From: Lactarius indigo
Taxonomy: Eukaryota; Basidiomycota; Agaricomycetes; Russulales; Russulaceae
Assembly (NCBI GenBank): GCA_025766275.1
Contig: JAFKAC010000022.1
Coordinates: 124,001 to 188,000 of the forward strand
DNA length: 64,000 nucleotides
Direction: 5' to 3'
Each line of letters starts with the position of its first letter. Position 1 is the stretch's first letter. The position numbers were made by a program, and so were the translations under genes. This document shows positions 41,800 through 54,286 of this stretch, piece after piece. The notes beneath the pieces are model-generated. The model searched no databases. It saw only the letters and a list, made by a program, of their open reading frames with translations, and was not told where the DNA came from.

Positions 41800-43748
41800 A
41801 TGTCTTCAACCACATCTGACCTTGGCCATGCCATCTGACCTGATGGCACCTTGAAAGATGCCTCAGAGATGGACTGGTCTTTTGATTGTTGATAAGTGAC
41901 CCTTGCGCACATAGCGGCTCATACGGACCGGACTTACAGATATGGACTGCTGTAGATTAGTTAGGACCGCTTTAGATTAGATTTGATCTGTACAATCTAG
42001 GACTCCTATGACATCACTGTACAATGACATCATATGGACTACTTCCGGACTTTTCATTGTACTACGCGTTCTTGTATCTTTCTTTGTTCTACTTTAGGCC
42101 TATCCTTATTATGATGTCATTATGATATCATCTCAGTCTGGACTCTTCTTGTTCTATACACTTTGTTCTCCATATGCACACTCCTTTGTCCTGTTATAGA
42201 ACAATGCGCTCCTTGTACTCTGTGACCTGTAGTTACTTCCCTTGTACTAGTGTCACACCTCTGTACAGTATAAGTAGACTACTTGTATGCCCTGGTCCAC
42301 ATCAGTTCTCTCACTGCTGTGTGCCAGACTCCCTTTGCTTTACTTACAAGATCCCTGTGTCACCTCTGCTTCTAGCACTCCAGCATATCTCACCACAGTC
42401 TACTTTGTCTCTGTGAGTATGCCCTCTGTGTTTGCTGTTCATCATTGATGTGGGCAAGTCAACTTCTTTCCCTTTGGACAGCATCTCTGGCGCACACAGG
42501 ACTAGTTGTGTTTATTGCCCATCGCAACAGGCTCTTGAAGCAGCTGAAGCGGCCTCCTCAATGCACTCTGCCAGCACTTGTCTGGACGCCAAACACAAGG
42601 CTCTGGCTCCAGCTGAAGTGGCCTCATTGATGTTCTCTGCCAGCACTTGTCCAGATACCAAACGCAAGGCCCAGGCCCCAACAACTGCCACCGTCCCTGA
42701 TTGTAGTGTCAAGTGCAAGGTTGTCATCAATCTCAACAATGATGTTGCAGATGACAGTGATGACAGCGCTACCACAGAGCCCAACACAGACCCTGCATCT
42801 GATGATTATGAGGCCATTAAGGCCATGGCTGATGCTGACAATGAGGTACGTTTTCGTCTCCCTCTTGAATGTTGTACTCACCTTACTTCTTAGGCTATGA
42901 CCTTCTCCCAAGAAAGGCATGCCACCACCAACATACTTCTGATATTCTATCAACAGAAAAACTTCATCCATCCAGACACAGGGAAGATTCTGAATGGCCA
43001 TTGGTGCAAGATATGTTAGTAAGTCTTTACTTCTTCTCACTTTTTCTTTCACTAACTGGATATGTGTGAAGGAAAAACATGTTGATCAAGCGCATGTCAT
43101 GCTTTTTGACCAGAAGTACAAGTTCGCTGCAGATGCACATTGCGAGGCACCATGCACAAATTTATCACCAGCACTGCAAGGCAGTTGGTATCAAGCCGAA
43201 TCCTTGTGTGCTTTTTTGCACACCAGCTGACTCAAGCAATGGGTAAGTTTTTTTTTTTTTTGAGTCACCTCACTGATTCAATCTGCCCCAGTCAAACATC
43301 TCTTGATGGCATTGTCATGTATGAGCCTAAGGTCCCCATGTTTACAACTGCAGGGCTTCTAGACCACATGGTCAAGGTTGTCATTTGCGAAGATGAGGTA
43401 AGTGGGACCATATGTCAGTGTCCATGCATTCTGATATCTTTTCACATCTCTAGGCTTTTTGTTTGATTGAGAGTGAGAGTTTTTGCCACCTCCTCAAGTT
43501 CTGCCAGCCATCTCTTTCAGAGTGGGACATCCCACATCGCCATACCCTTCGTGCAGAGGTACTTTGGTGTGTCAAAACTACAGAGGAAAGGGTTTGCAGG
43601 AACCTGAAGAAGCTCTAGTTTCTTTTACCTTCAATGCATGGACCTCATCACCAAGTGACCCATACTTATCTATTACAGCACACTATGTAGATGCACCTGC
43701 CAACCTCCCAAGTGCATGGGAGATGAAGTCGGAACAGCTCATCTTCCA
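41800..43748 (+). pseudogene. hAT-like DNA transposase, degraded
   Basis: The reading starts at ATG 41800 (MSSTTSDLGHAI, then TGA), is interrupted by a solo LTR (41887-42444) and continues through an Ala/Ser/Asp-rich N-terminal part (to about 42846). A likely short intron (GTACG...TAG, 42847-42894) follows, then a BED-type zinc-finger part with HPDTGKILNGHWCKIC and MHIARHHAQIY. The segment SFTFNAWTSSP...LSITAHYVDAP...WEMKSEQLIF (about 43620-43745) matches the start of the hAT catalytic domain. The sequence is then cut by an LTR at 43749, so most of the RNase H-like fold and the dimerisation region are absent. Assigned from motif memory; the hAT superfamily is the best fit. Confidence 0.65.
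41887..42444 (+). repeat. solo LTR, copia-B type
   Basis: 558 bp, TGTTGATAAG to GTTCATCA, flanked by TTGAT (41882-41886, 42445-42449). Confidence 0.92.
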
Positions 43749-43774
43749 TGTTACAATTTCTTTGGACTTGTTCT
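43749..43774 (+). repeat. LTR fragment of the second gypsy-type family
   Basis: 26 bp, TGTTACAATTTCTTTGGACT and a few more bases, matching the first bases of the LTR at 18369. Cut by a copia-type LTR. Confidence 0.7.
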
Positions 43775-44072
43775 TGATGAACAGCATAGACAGAACCAGT
43801 ACTCACAGAGGCAAAGAGTCTGTAGTGAGATACTAGTGACAAGCTGGTAAGCAGCAGAGGGGAATGTCAAGCAGTGAAGCAGAAGGTGTCTGGCACACAA
43901 ACAGTGAGAACTGATGTGGACCAGGAGCGTACATGGTACTCTACTTATACACTTTCTGGGAGTGACACTATACAAGGGATGTAACACAAGTCACGTACTA
44001 CAAGGTAGCTATTGTTCTATAAACGGACAAAGGAGTGGACGTTCTGAGAACAAGGATAGAAAGTACAAGGAG
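43775..44072 (-). repeat. copia-B-type LTR, first part
   Basis: Starts TGATGAACAG; cut by gypsy-4 at AGGAG (44068-44072). Continues at 52459-52535. Confidence 0.88.
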
Positions 44073-44608
44073 TGTAACGTCGTCACGACGTTAGCTCGAC
44101 TTGAGCTTGGTATAGGCGGTAACAACTTAGTGTGATAGTCACGACGACACAAAGGTCCGTGCTCTTGTCTTAGTGAATGCGTGAAGGCACACCAACAAGA
44201 CGTATACTGGCGATGACTTTGAAAGATAGATTGATGATTGAGATAGAGAGAGAGAGAGAGAGAGAAGATGTGAGAGAAGAAGTGACGATTCAAGAAGACC
44301 AAGATGGCGTGTCTTGGTCTTCCCTAGCTATCTTAAATACAAGTCAAGCAGGCTTTCAAGCGCTGCTATGAGTCACTGTAGGTAGTGTCCAACGTATCGC
44401 AGAAACCGAGCAAACCCTAATACAACTACTAGTAGTACTTGGGTCAAGTCATGTCCTAACACTGCTATCACCTATCTGTAATCGCGCTCCTCATCGTAAA
44501 GGCCTAAGGCCATAAGTCCGTGACTAATCTACCTTACTACCGTAGTCACAACCAGTATAGTAAGGGTCCATACATCGTTGTCATACCATTATGAGTCACA
44601 TTGTGACA
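44073..44608 (-). repeat. 3' LTR of gypsy-4
   Basis: 536 bp, TGTAACGTCG to TTGTGACA. Contains a (GA)n run near 44245-44265 and the GACCAAGAT inverted repeat. Confidence 0.92.
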
Positions 44609-46499
44609 TCACCCCCTCTTCAGTGTGAGACCCCGACTCACTGAAAGTCCCGTGCTGGCCAGTCGCACTGTTCATCGGCAATACACTCCAATGCAGTAGT
44701 GTGCTCCAGTCAATAGATGGAGTCGCGCTTGTCGTCCTGTGCGCACTCAATCATGGCATGGAGCTGGCTCACTCTTGCACGGAGTTGGTCCAGCTCATGG
44801 CTAGCTGCGCGGTAGCACGTGACCTCCACGGTGAGCGACTTGTCATTAATATGGTTGAGGGCTCGGTCGGTTATCTTGTCGGCAGCGAAGACAACAAGGT
44901 CTTTGTGTGGGTATGTGGGGCAAAGAGCAGCCGACACATGGGGTTCGGTGTAGAAGGGCTTACCATAGACGTGCAGCGAGCCCGGTATGACCCCCAATAT
45001 CAGGGGGTCGGTGCCTCCGATGATCTGGACATGGGATGCATCCCTCTCTACTCCGTCGGGTCTGGTGATGGGGTAAGGAATGTGATGGGGTCGTTGGTTC
45101 ACCTGGAACCCTTCAGGCGCAATGACATGCGTGGGGTCCTCGGCTGCAGTGAACAGACGGTGATTGGCGGCGCCAGGCATGCACACACATCCTTGATACA
45201 TGGGGGACCCATTGGTGTAGATGAGCCAGGGAGTGACACGGGGATTATCAGTGTCGTGTTTCGTTCGTAAGAAGGGATGTCTCACCAGGTAATAATCTTC
45301 GTTGTCATGGCCAGCCTCAGCTGCTGCCATTGCTGCCACTGCAAAGCACATCTCCCTCAGTTGGGCCACTGCTGAGTCTAACTGTTCCTTCTGCCACTCT
45401 GCTGCCACTCTCTTCCAACCCTCTAACTCGTACTCCAGGAGAGCTTGAACACTTGTTGTTGTGCAGGAAAATTCCGCGAACACCAACAAGGTCGTTGCTT
45501 GGGGGGATGGCGGCAATGGGTTCTCGCTCACTGGCATCATTTTGGAAGACGTGGACGATGGTGTGTTCGTCGTCGGGGAGTTGTGTGGGGTCAGGGAACC
45601 TGGTGATGACGTGCGCCCATTCTTGCGCGGTGATGTGGCCCTCTTGCTGCCCAAGAGGTGTGTATGGAGTGATTTGGGCGTTGGGAACTTTGGTGTCGTC
45701 GTCCCCTTCAAGGAGGGCACGGGCGTTGTCTGCAAGGGTGTCGAGGAGCTGCGCTTGTGTGACATGGTGAAGAGGGGAAGTGGGCATAGAGAGGTGAGTA
45801 TGAGTGGAGTGAAGGAAGAGGGGATGACTCTCTTCTGTCATTATACCCCTCCTTTTAACTCTCGGATTGTGGGCTTGCATTTCTTGGTATAGACATAGTG
45901 CTTCCGGTGCAAAGACATCGTCTTTGTTTACCCACTGATTCTCTGAGTCCAGATACCCTTTCCATTTGATGAGGTACTGAAGGCGCTTTCCCCTGCCGAA
46001 ATGCCGAGTGTCTAGAATTGCCTCGACTTTGTATTCTTCTTCCCCATCGATCAACTCCAGTGGTGGTCACGTGAAGTTTTCGCCATGAAGGGGAGTTTGC
46101 TTGTATGGCATGAGAAGATCGATGTGAAACACTGGGTGGATGCTCCACTGCATGGGAAGTTCGAGTTGATAGTTATAAGGCGACATCACCTGTACCACCC
46201 AAAAGGGTCCGTGGCGTTGCGCTGCTAATTTCACCATGGGCTGATTGGTTCTTAAGTGCTTCCCCTCGAGCCATACAAGGTCATTGAGGCGGAACTTGGG
46301 CATATCTTTATTGCGTACCCAAGCTTCTTGTGCCTTCTTCATGAGGCGTTGGGTGTCCTCTCTAGTGTCTTTTAGTTGTGTCAACCGCATGACCACCTGA
46401 GGGATAGGGGAAGGCTTATCAGTCCAATCGGTGTACGGGTCATATCCCATCAGAAGTTGAAATGGCGATTGTTTTGTACTCTCATGGGGCCAGTTGTTG

Positions 46500-47008
46500 T
46501 GTTACGGTATGGACTCAGTGACTCATTACATACGACTCATGACCGGTTATGACTACGGTCCGGTATCACTATTAGTCATGGACTCTTACATCGCATCAGT
46601 CAGCATAGTAGTTCGCATGTGATTGTGACTCCTGCATGACTCATTCCTAGGATAGCTGTACTAGGGTTCGAGCTAGTTACGCTATTGGTTACTTACTATT
46701 CCAGCGGCGCTTTAAAGCCCGCGTGTATCTGTATATATAGTCAGCCAGGAAGACCAAGAGTCCCCATCTTGGTCTTCTTCGAATCCACCACTTGAATCGT
46801 CTCTCACCTGCCTTAGTCTCAGACTAAGTGTGCCTCCACTTGTATTCCCCAAGGAATACTCTTCTCTCTCTTGTCGCTGCAGCGTGTGCCAATAGTGCCC
46901 CTGTTCAGCCAGTGTTGGGTTGACACGTGGTCCCCATTCACTCATCTTCGCTAAGTCGATTACGCCTACTTCGAGTCCACGTCGGACTAATGCCGGTGGA
47001 GCGTAACA
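46500..47008 (+). repeat. solo LTR, self-priming gypsy group (gypsy-3 type)
   Basis: 509 bp, TGTTACGGTA to GAGCGTAACA, flanked by TGTTG (46495-46499, 47009-47013). It interrupts the gypsy-4 integrase. Contains TATATATAG near 46731 and ATCTTGGTCTTC downstream. Confidence 0.92.
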
Positions 47009-49864
47009 TGTTGTGTGCGAATTCAGCGATTGGCAGATAAGTGGTCCAGTTATCTTGACGCTCATTTACCCAAAAGCGTAAGTACTGTTCCAACCATTGG
47101 TTAGTCCTCTCAGACTGTCCATTGGTGCATGGGTGGTATGCTGTTGATATATTCTGCTGAATCCCAAGGATATGACATGTCTCCCAGGTGAATTGCGATG
47201 TGAATCAAGGGTCTCGGTCACTGATGATTTTACGCGGTAATCCAAAATGCTTGAACACATGAGTGACATACAAAGTCACTGTTTCTTCTGCAGTGATTTC
47301 TTCTTTGCACGGTATAAAAATTGATGCCTTGCTGCAGTCATGGTCTGTGACCATTAATACACTGTCGTACCCCTTCGATACGGGCAGCTTGGTGATAAAG
47401 TCCACTGCTACAGTCTGAAATGGAGTGGCTTCCAGTATTGGCATGATAGGGTGTAGTGCAGCTCGGATCGGTTTTGTGTTCACCTTGTTCCTTTGGCATT
47501 CCACACATCCTTGGATGTATTCGTATATGTCTCTTTGCAGTCGTGGCCACCAGTAGTGTCATTCTAAGATGTGTTGTGTTCTTGCAATCCCTGGATGTCT
47601 GTGTATCGGTAGGTTGTGGTGATCGTGTATAAGTACACGCTGCGTGGACACTGGCCTGCTGATTACGAACCTGCTGTCCTTGTACCATTCTCCCTGTATC
47701 TTCTTCAGGTGGTGAGGGTCTATCCACATTTTGATGATCTTTTCGTCTTGCTGGTGACGTGGTTGTAGTAGGTTTGGATTGATGATGAGGGTTCTTGCGG
47801 CATTGAGGGTTCTTATGAAGACTTCAGGTGGTAGGACGACTACCTCGCTGTTGTCTCCTAGCCCCTGGTCATAGTCGGGTCGTCGTGATAGGGCATCGGC
47901 CCTTCCATTATTCTTGCCCTTGATGTGGTGAATCTCAAAGTCATATTCCAAGAGTTCAAGAACTTCCCTTGCAACCCTTCTACTGATCTTTTGTGGCATC
48001 TTCCAGTATTGTAGGTTGAGATGGTTGGAGTAGATTTTGATTTTGTGGGGAGCTCCCACCAATAGTGGTCTCCAGTTTCGTAGGGCCTTGACTATGGCCA
48101 GTAGTTCTATCTCATAGATGTCGTAGTTTCGTTCCGCTTCAGAAAGTGTGGTGGAATAATAGCCTATGGGGTGTCATTTTCCGTCAGACTTTTTCTGTAG
48201 TAGTACAGCTCCCACCGCGTATCCCGAGGCATTGACTTCCAGTTCGAACGGGTCTTGGAGGACCGGGTGCGCCAGTACTGGGTCTTCTGTTACTAGGCAT
48301 TTTAAGGTGTTGAATGCTTCATCCTCTTCTTCCGTCCATCTCCATTCCGTGTCTTTCCGTGTTAATTTGTTAAGTGGTTTGGCATGAGTTGCGAAGCCAC
48401 AAATGAAAAGTCTGTAAAAGTTGCAGAAGCCCAGAAATGATCGGACGTCTTTAACCTTTGTTGGCATTGGCCAGTCCTTGATACCTTGAACTTTTACAGG
48501 GTCCATGCGGGTTACCCCCCTTTCAAGGATTACCCCCAGGTAATCCATTCACGGCTGGTGGAAAAGGCACTTCTCCAGCTTGAAATAGAGGTCGTGCTCC
48601 TCCGCAACTTGTAGGATGTCGCAAACTGCCGCTACGTGAGCTGCTAGGTCATGTTCAAAGTGAGTGGCAATGCTGATGTCATCCATATAAACACGTATCA
48701 TGGTTCCCAGGCATTCATGTTTTGCTATGGTGTCGCGATAAATGTGGTTCATCATTGCTTGGAAGGTTGCGGGGGAATTTGTGAGGCCGAAGAACATTAC
48801 TGTGGGCTCGAAGAGGCTGAACTTTGTTTTGAATGCCGCTTTTTCCTGATCGCCATCTCGAATACATATGTTGTTGTAGCCCCATCAAATGTCCAATTTA
48901 GTATAGATGTGGGTGTTGCTGAGGTTGAGGATGAGGTCTTGTATGAGCGGCAGTGGGTATTGGTTGCGAATGGTGTGTGAATTGATGACTCGGTAATCCT
49001 GTACCAGGCATGGTTTTCCGTCCTTCTTTTTAATAAAGAAGAAGGATGATGCATATGGGGAGATGGAGGGGTGTAGATACCCTTGCTTTAACTTTTCTTC
49101 CAGGAATTCTTTCAATTCCCTTTCTTCCTTTTGTGTCATGGGGTATATCTTGCAATCTATTGCGGCCGGCATGGATGGTTTAAAGTCTATTGCATGGTCC
49201 CATGGCCTTGCCGGGGGGAAGCAGTGCGAGGCTTGCTCGTCGAATAGTTTGTGGAACTGTTTGTACTCTCTTGGGAGGGTGACTACGAACTGCTGCTTGG
49301 CTAGTATGGCCAACTCTGTTGAGGTCGTGGCGCAAGCGAAGGTTTCCTCTTCCAGTTCTTGATAGATGTCTTCCTTTTCCACCATGATTAATGCTCTAGT
49401 TCTAGATTGTGTAAGTAGCACTTCATTGGTTGCAACAACCACTGGGTGCATCTCCGGGGGTAACGCAGCTTGTGCCCAGTTGATTGTGGGTTCAAAGGCG
49501 CTAAGCCAGGGGTAGCCCAGTACCATGTCTTCGTTGCCAAGGTCCGTGACCAAAAAGGTCATTTGCCTTATCTGCTGACGCGTTTTCACTTCTAGGTTAA
49601 CATAATGAGTGATTAACCCAGCTTTATTTTCGGTATTGTCAATGTTCCAAATCTTTCGTGGTACTTCAAGTAATTGAGTTGGGATTCCAGCCCATGCAGC
49701 CGTGTTTGGTCGGATGAAGTTGTTGGTTGCCCCTGAGTCAATCAGGGCGTTGATTTCAGTCGTTTGGTAATTCATATGGACAGTCACTGGAATTCGTAGA
49801 GATTGATGGTGCGTTGTCACAATTACAGAATTACATTTTAAAGCCCTCACCCAGACTGACAGGT

Positions 49865-51898
49865 TCAGGCGTCCCAAAAACCCTCTTTTCCCCATAGATC
49901 TTGAAGTATGAGGTCTTTTACCTCGTCCGTGCTGTTTGCCACTTGCGTGAGCCATTCCTTCGCCTGTTCTCCCACCATCTTCGTTGCTGCCACATTGATC
50001 TGCGGCATGGGCGTCATGCTGGGCACTGGCGATGTGTATCTGGGCAGGGATGGTTCGTACTGTGATATGGGCCCTTGTGTATAACCTGTTGTTTCGGTCA
50101 TTCGGCTGCTAGATGGGGTGTTTGGTTGCCATCCCCATTGCCTTCAGGGATGGGGGCAGTTTCATGAGAGATGGCCTGGGGTGTCACAGTTATAACAAAG
50201 GACATTCCTTAGATCCCTTTGAGATCCTCCTCTGCCCCTTCCTCGAGCTCCTGGGCCTCCTCTAGGTGGAAACGGCAGTTGCGGCCATGTGTAGGGTGGC
50301 TTTCCATAGTTGATTTCTTCAGATCCCGCAAGCCTTACCCTTGCACGATTGGCAGACGTGTCCATCGCCCAGGGGTTTGTTTGTGGTAAGTTCTGCAGGA
50401 GGGTCCATCCCACGTTTCCGCTTTGCTTTTTTGGTGTTGTCGTATTCTTGTATTCGTTGAGCCTTGCTTTGAGATGGATGTAATTCTTCTGCCGCTTAAG
50501 GATGGCATGTTTCCAGTCGTCAAATGTGACCAGGTCATCAAATTGGAATGCATTCTTGAACAGTTCCTTGGGTAACCCTGACGTAAAGAGGTCGATGGTT
50601 TGTGGTTCGTTGAGGCAGTAATGAGCCTTCCATGTGAGCTGTTCGAAGTCATTGACATACTTGTCGATATCCTCTCCCACCATTCTAAACCCCTTTCAGA
50701 GTATTGCTTGAGGTTGTTCTCGTTTGAGTGTGTTCTCGAACCTTTGACTGAAGCCGTCGGCTACAGCCTCCCATAATTCTCTGGTATAGGGACTTATCCC
50801 TCGTTGTATTTGCCTGTTGAGCCAGTTGAGGAACGACAGCACCCATTCGCTGACTGCCCCTCCCTTGATATAGGAAAGGAATAGGAGGCATCGTCGGTAG
50901 TCGTTGTGCATGATAGGGGCGTCCAAATTCATGCCCCAGTAGACATGCCACTGTGTTAGGAATTGGTCTACTTTAAGTCTGTCCCTGTCAAAAATGGAAG
51001 GGGGCTTGCCGGTTAGTTTTTCGTTATGCCCTCCACCTCCTCCACCTCCCCCACCTCCTCCGCCTCCTGGCAGTCCTGCAGGGGGTTCCCCTGCTGGTGG
51101 CTGAGGGGGTCCAGTTTGTGGTATATCAAATGGGATTCCTCCCCCCGATGGCAGCAGCGGGTCTCCTCCTGGTCCTCCTACCCCTGGTGGCATTTCCAAT
51201 ATTGGCTGTCTTCCCAATGGGGGGTCCCCTCGGTTGGACCCTATGGCTCTGAATATCGTGGCGTCATCAGTGGTCATTCGAACACTGGTTTCCAGGTTGA
51301 TTGGCATGAGGATTTCTCTTGCTTCTTGTCGTATGGCATGCAATTCCTCCAGCGCAACTTCTTCCATTGCCTGTGTCAGGGTCGCCATGATGGCCAGTGA
51401 TTGTATGTGAATTGGTTCAGGTTCTGTGATATGGGCAGACTCAGCTCGTTCGACAAGGAGCTCCTGTATTGCTCCTCTGCTGCTTTCTGTCTGTTCCAGC
51501 TGTCGCCCTTCTTCTTCCTCACTGAATTCGGTTTCATTTGTGATTGCTTCTCCTGTGGTATGTTTCTGTAGTTGGCCGTCGATGGGGCCCCAGTCTGCCC
51601 TGCTGTTAAGTTCTCATGCATTGATGTCGCAACGGTATCGTGGTCCTGCTGGTCGTACTACGTCCCAATGGGAATATATTGGATTCCACATAACTTCTGT
51701 CCAGCACAAGTGGTCGAAGTTGAACTCAACTGGTCGGAACCTTGTAGGTCCGTTAAACTTGATGAAGTATCCTGTTTCCTCTTGTCTTTCTCTCCAGCTA
51801 GCTGCACCTAGGAATCGTGTGGGTACGTTGCGGTCTCCTCTTCAGGTCAACGTATAGGGATGGAAATTTGTCCACTGGTCTCTTGTTGTTACAGCCAC
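49865..51898 (-). pseudogene. gypsy-4 gag
   Basis: GTG start at 51898 (A at -3, G at +4). N-terminal FRPVEFNFDHLCW domain, Pro/Gly linker (with a poly-Gly run near 51060), capsid-like WHVYWGMNLDAP part, zinc knuckle beginning CYNCDTPGHLS, and end KEGFWDA at 49865. Several stops; the one at NA*ELNS replaces CGA (Arg) of gypsy-5 by TGA. A frame change lies near 50690. Confidence 0.85.
49886..49892 (-). promoter_or_regulatory. candidate -1 frameshift site, gypsy-4 gag-pol
   Basis: TGG GGA AAA in the gag frame gives G_GGA_AAA; pol follows in the -1 frame. Confidence 0.5.
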
Positions 51899-51904
51899 GA
51901 TGGG

Positions 51905-51915
51905 ATCTTGGTCTT
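51905..51915 (-). other. primer-binding site of gypsy-4
   Basis: Minus strand AAGACCAAGAT, 11/11 complementary to ATCTTGGTCTT at 52150-52140, two bases inside the 5' LTR. Confidence 0.7.
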
Positions 51916-51917
51916 AA

Positions 51918-52453
51918 TGTAACGTCATCATGATGTTAGCTTGACTTGAGCTCGGTATAGGCAGTAACAACTTAGGGCGATAGTCATGATGACACAAAGG
52001 TCCGTGCTCTTGTCTTAGTGAATGCACGAAGGCACACCAACAAGACATATACTGGCGATGACTTTGAAAGATAGATTGATGATTGAGATAGAGAGAGAGA
52101 GAGAGAGAGAAGATGTGAGAGAAGAAGTGACGATTCAAGAAGACCAAGATGGCGTGTCTTGGTCCTCCCTAGCTATCTTAAATACAAGTCAAGCAGGCTT
52201 TCAAGCACTGCTACGAGTCACTGTAGGTAGTGTCCAATGTATTGCAGAAACTGAGCAAACCCTAATACAACTACTAGTAGTACTTGGGTTGAGTCATGTC
52301 CTAACACCACTATCACCTATCTGTAATTGCACTCATCATCGTAAAGGCCTAAGGCTGTAAGTCCGTGACTAATCTACCTTACTACCGTAGTCACAACTGG
52401 TATAGTAAGGGTCCGTACGTCATTGTCATACCATTACGAGTCGCATTGTGACA
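51918..52453 (-). repeat. 5' LTR of gypsy-4
   Basis: 536 bp. Where the 3' LTR reads GTCGTCACGACG, this copy reads GTCATCATGATG: all CpGs lost. Confidence 0.92.
52140..52184 (-). promoter_or_regulatory. TATA box and predicted RNA start, gypsy-4 5' LTR
   Basis: TATTTAA (52184-52178) lies 34 nt upstream of ATCTTGGTCTT (52150-52140), minus strand. Confidence 0.55.
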
Positions 52454-52458
52454 AGGAG

Positions 52459-52535
52459 AGTCCAGAAGTAAATGATATCATAGTGACATCATAATAAGGA
52501 TAGACCTAAAGGAGAACAAAGAAAGAACGCGTAGT
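52459..52535 (-). repeat. copia-B-type LTR, second part
   Basis: Continues 43775-44072 after gypsy-4 (ATATCATAGTGACATCATAA is typical of this LTR). Cut again by gypsy-5. Confidence 0.8.
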
Positions 52536-53052
52536 TGTTACGTTTCGACGCGGACATGGACTCGGACCCTTACTGTACCGGTTGCAACTACGGCGGTAAG
52601 GTAGATTAGTTGCGGACTTACTCACGGTGATACGGTAGTACGATAGGCGATAGGGTACAATAGCTGACTGATGACCGACGCCACTAGTACTGGTACTAGT
52701 AGTATTAGGGTTCAAGATGTTTCTGCGATACGTTGGACGCTACATTACTGTGACTCATAGCAGCGCTTGAAAGCCTGCTCGAACTGTATTTAAACTGTCT
52801 CGTGAAGACCAAGATACGCCATCTTGGTCTTCTTGAATCGTCACTTGTTTCCTTCTCTTCTCTTCTCTTTCATCTTCGCCTCTAAGAGATCGTCCGACTT
52901 TGTTCGTGACCAGAGCTATTTGGCTTGCCGGTGTACCTCTGAGTATTCACTAAGGCAAGGACTTGGACCTTCGCGTCTTCAAGGCAGTATACTGCTAAGT
53001 TGTTACCGCCTCTAACGAGCTCAAGTCGAGCTGACATCGTGACGGCGTTACA
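52536..53052 (+). repeat. 5' LTR of gypsy-5
   Basis: 517 bp, TGTTACGTTT to GGCGTTACA. From the predicted RNA start to gag (52821-53071) there is no ATG in any frame. Confidence 0.9.
52787..52831 (+). promoter_or_regulatory. TATA box and predicted RNA start, gypsy-5
   Basis: TATTTAAA (52787-52794), then ATCTTGGTCTT (52821-52831) 34 nt downstream. It is preceded by its inverted copy AAGACCAAGAT. Confidence 0.65.
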
Positions 53053-53054
53053 TT

Positions 53055-53065
53055 AAGACCAAGAT
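53055..53065 (+). other. primer-binding site of gypsy-5
   Basis: AAGACCAAGAT two bases after the LTR, 11/11 complementary to 52821-52831. Confidence 0.72.
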
Positions 53066-53071
53066 ACCACC

Positions 53072-54286
53072 GTGGCCGTAACAACAAGAGACCAGTGGAC
53101 GAGCTTCCGTCCTTATTTGCTCCCAAGAAGAGGAGAACGTAACGTCCCCACGCGCTTTCTACAAGCTGCCAGTTGGAGGGAGAGACAAGAAGAAACCGGA
53201 TACTTCATAGTTCAACGGACCTACCAGATTCTGCCCAGTTGAGTTTAACTTCGACCACTTGTGTTGGGTAGAAGTTACGTGGAACCCCATAGACTCCCAG
53301 TGGGACGCTGTTCGAGCAGCAGGACCCAGATATCATTGCGATATCGACGCACGAGAACTCAATAGTCGGGCAGATTGGGGTCCTATCGATGGACAACTAC
53401 AAGAGCACTCCACTGGAGAAGTAGTCTCCGCGGAAGAAGAAGAACAAAGTCAGGGAGACAGCGAAGGATGAGAGCCGAACCAAATGGAAACCAGCGGGGG
53501 AGCAATACAAGATCTCCTCATTGAACGAGCTGAGTCTGCACACATCACAGAACCCGAACCAATTCATATCCAATCACCAGCCATTATGGCAACACTAACA
53601 CAAGCTATGGAAGAAGTCGCAATCGAAGAAGCACGCGCAATAAGGGCCGAAGCAAGAGAAATACTCATGCCCATCAATCCAGAAACCGGAGTACGAATGA
53701 CCGAAGAAGACGCCGCCATCTTTCGAGCCATAGGATCAGATAGAGGAGACCCTCCATCAGGACGATGACCCATGATGGAACTTCCCCCGGGAGTGGGAGG
53801 ACCTAGTGGGGATCCGCCGCCGCCACCAGGAGGAGGGGTCCCGTTCGACCTGCGAAGGACCGAACCGCCCAGAGGGCCACCTGCCGGATCACCAGGAGGA
53901 GGCGGAGGAGGCGGCAGAGGCACAGGAGGAGGCACAGGAGGAGGGGGGCACCAGGGAGAAAAACTAACCGGCGAGCCACCTTCCATTTTTGACGGGGACA
54001 GACTCAAAGTAGACCAATTCCTAACGCAGTGGCACGTCTACTGGGGCATGAACTTGGACGCCCCTATCATGCGCAATGACTACAGAAGATGCCTTCTGTT
54101 TCTTTCCTACATCAAAGGCGGAGCCGTCAGCGAATGGGTTCTATCCTTCCTGAACTGGCTCAACAGACAAATACAACAAGGAATCAGTCCCTACACTAGA
54201 GATCTGTGGGACGCTGTGGCCGACGGATTTAGCCAGCGATTCGAGAACATGCTGGAACAAGAACAAGCGCAAGCTATACTGCGCAA
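53072..54286 (+). pseudogene. gypsy-5 gag, first part
   Basis: Starts at GTG 53072 (A at -3, G at +4). A 2-bp deletion near 53207 shifts the frame just before the FNGPTRF segment. TGA codons follow near 53469 and 53766. Recognisable parts: PVEFNFDHLCWVEVTW, the IMATLTQAMEEV segment with the first in-frame ATG (53586), Gly-rich repeats (about 53895-53955), and the capsid-like WHVYWGMNLDAP region. Cut by gypsy-6 at 54282-54286 (CGCAA). Confidence 0.87.

Larger units (their letters stand above)
44637..49892 (-). pseudogene. gypsy-4 pol
   Basis: Read from 49892 down: protease DSGATNN (near 49740), RT (YMDD near 48680) split by stops, RNase H (ELEVNASGYAVGAV, where gypsy-2 has ELEVDAS, so a catalytic Asp is changed to Asn), integrase finger and core (VTDHDCSK; ISDRDP near 47205), interrupted by a solo LTR at 46500-47008. 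The chromodomain (LIKWKGYLDSENQW, about 45980-45930) and the C-terminal extension follow (frame change near 45500; YGKP, DKITDRALNHI) to about 44637. Same architecture as gypsy-2. Confidence 0.85.
44073..52453 (-). mobile_element. gypsy-4, Ty3/Gypsy chromovirus, heavily mutated
   Basis: 536-bp LTRs at 44073-44608 and 51918-52453, flanked by AGGAG (44068-44072 and 52454-52458). It inserted in a copia-type LTR. Gag and pol can be followed end to end but carry many stops and several frame changes, and a solo LTR lies in the integrase. The differences between its LTRs are almost all CpG transitions. Confidence 0.92.
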
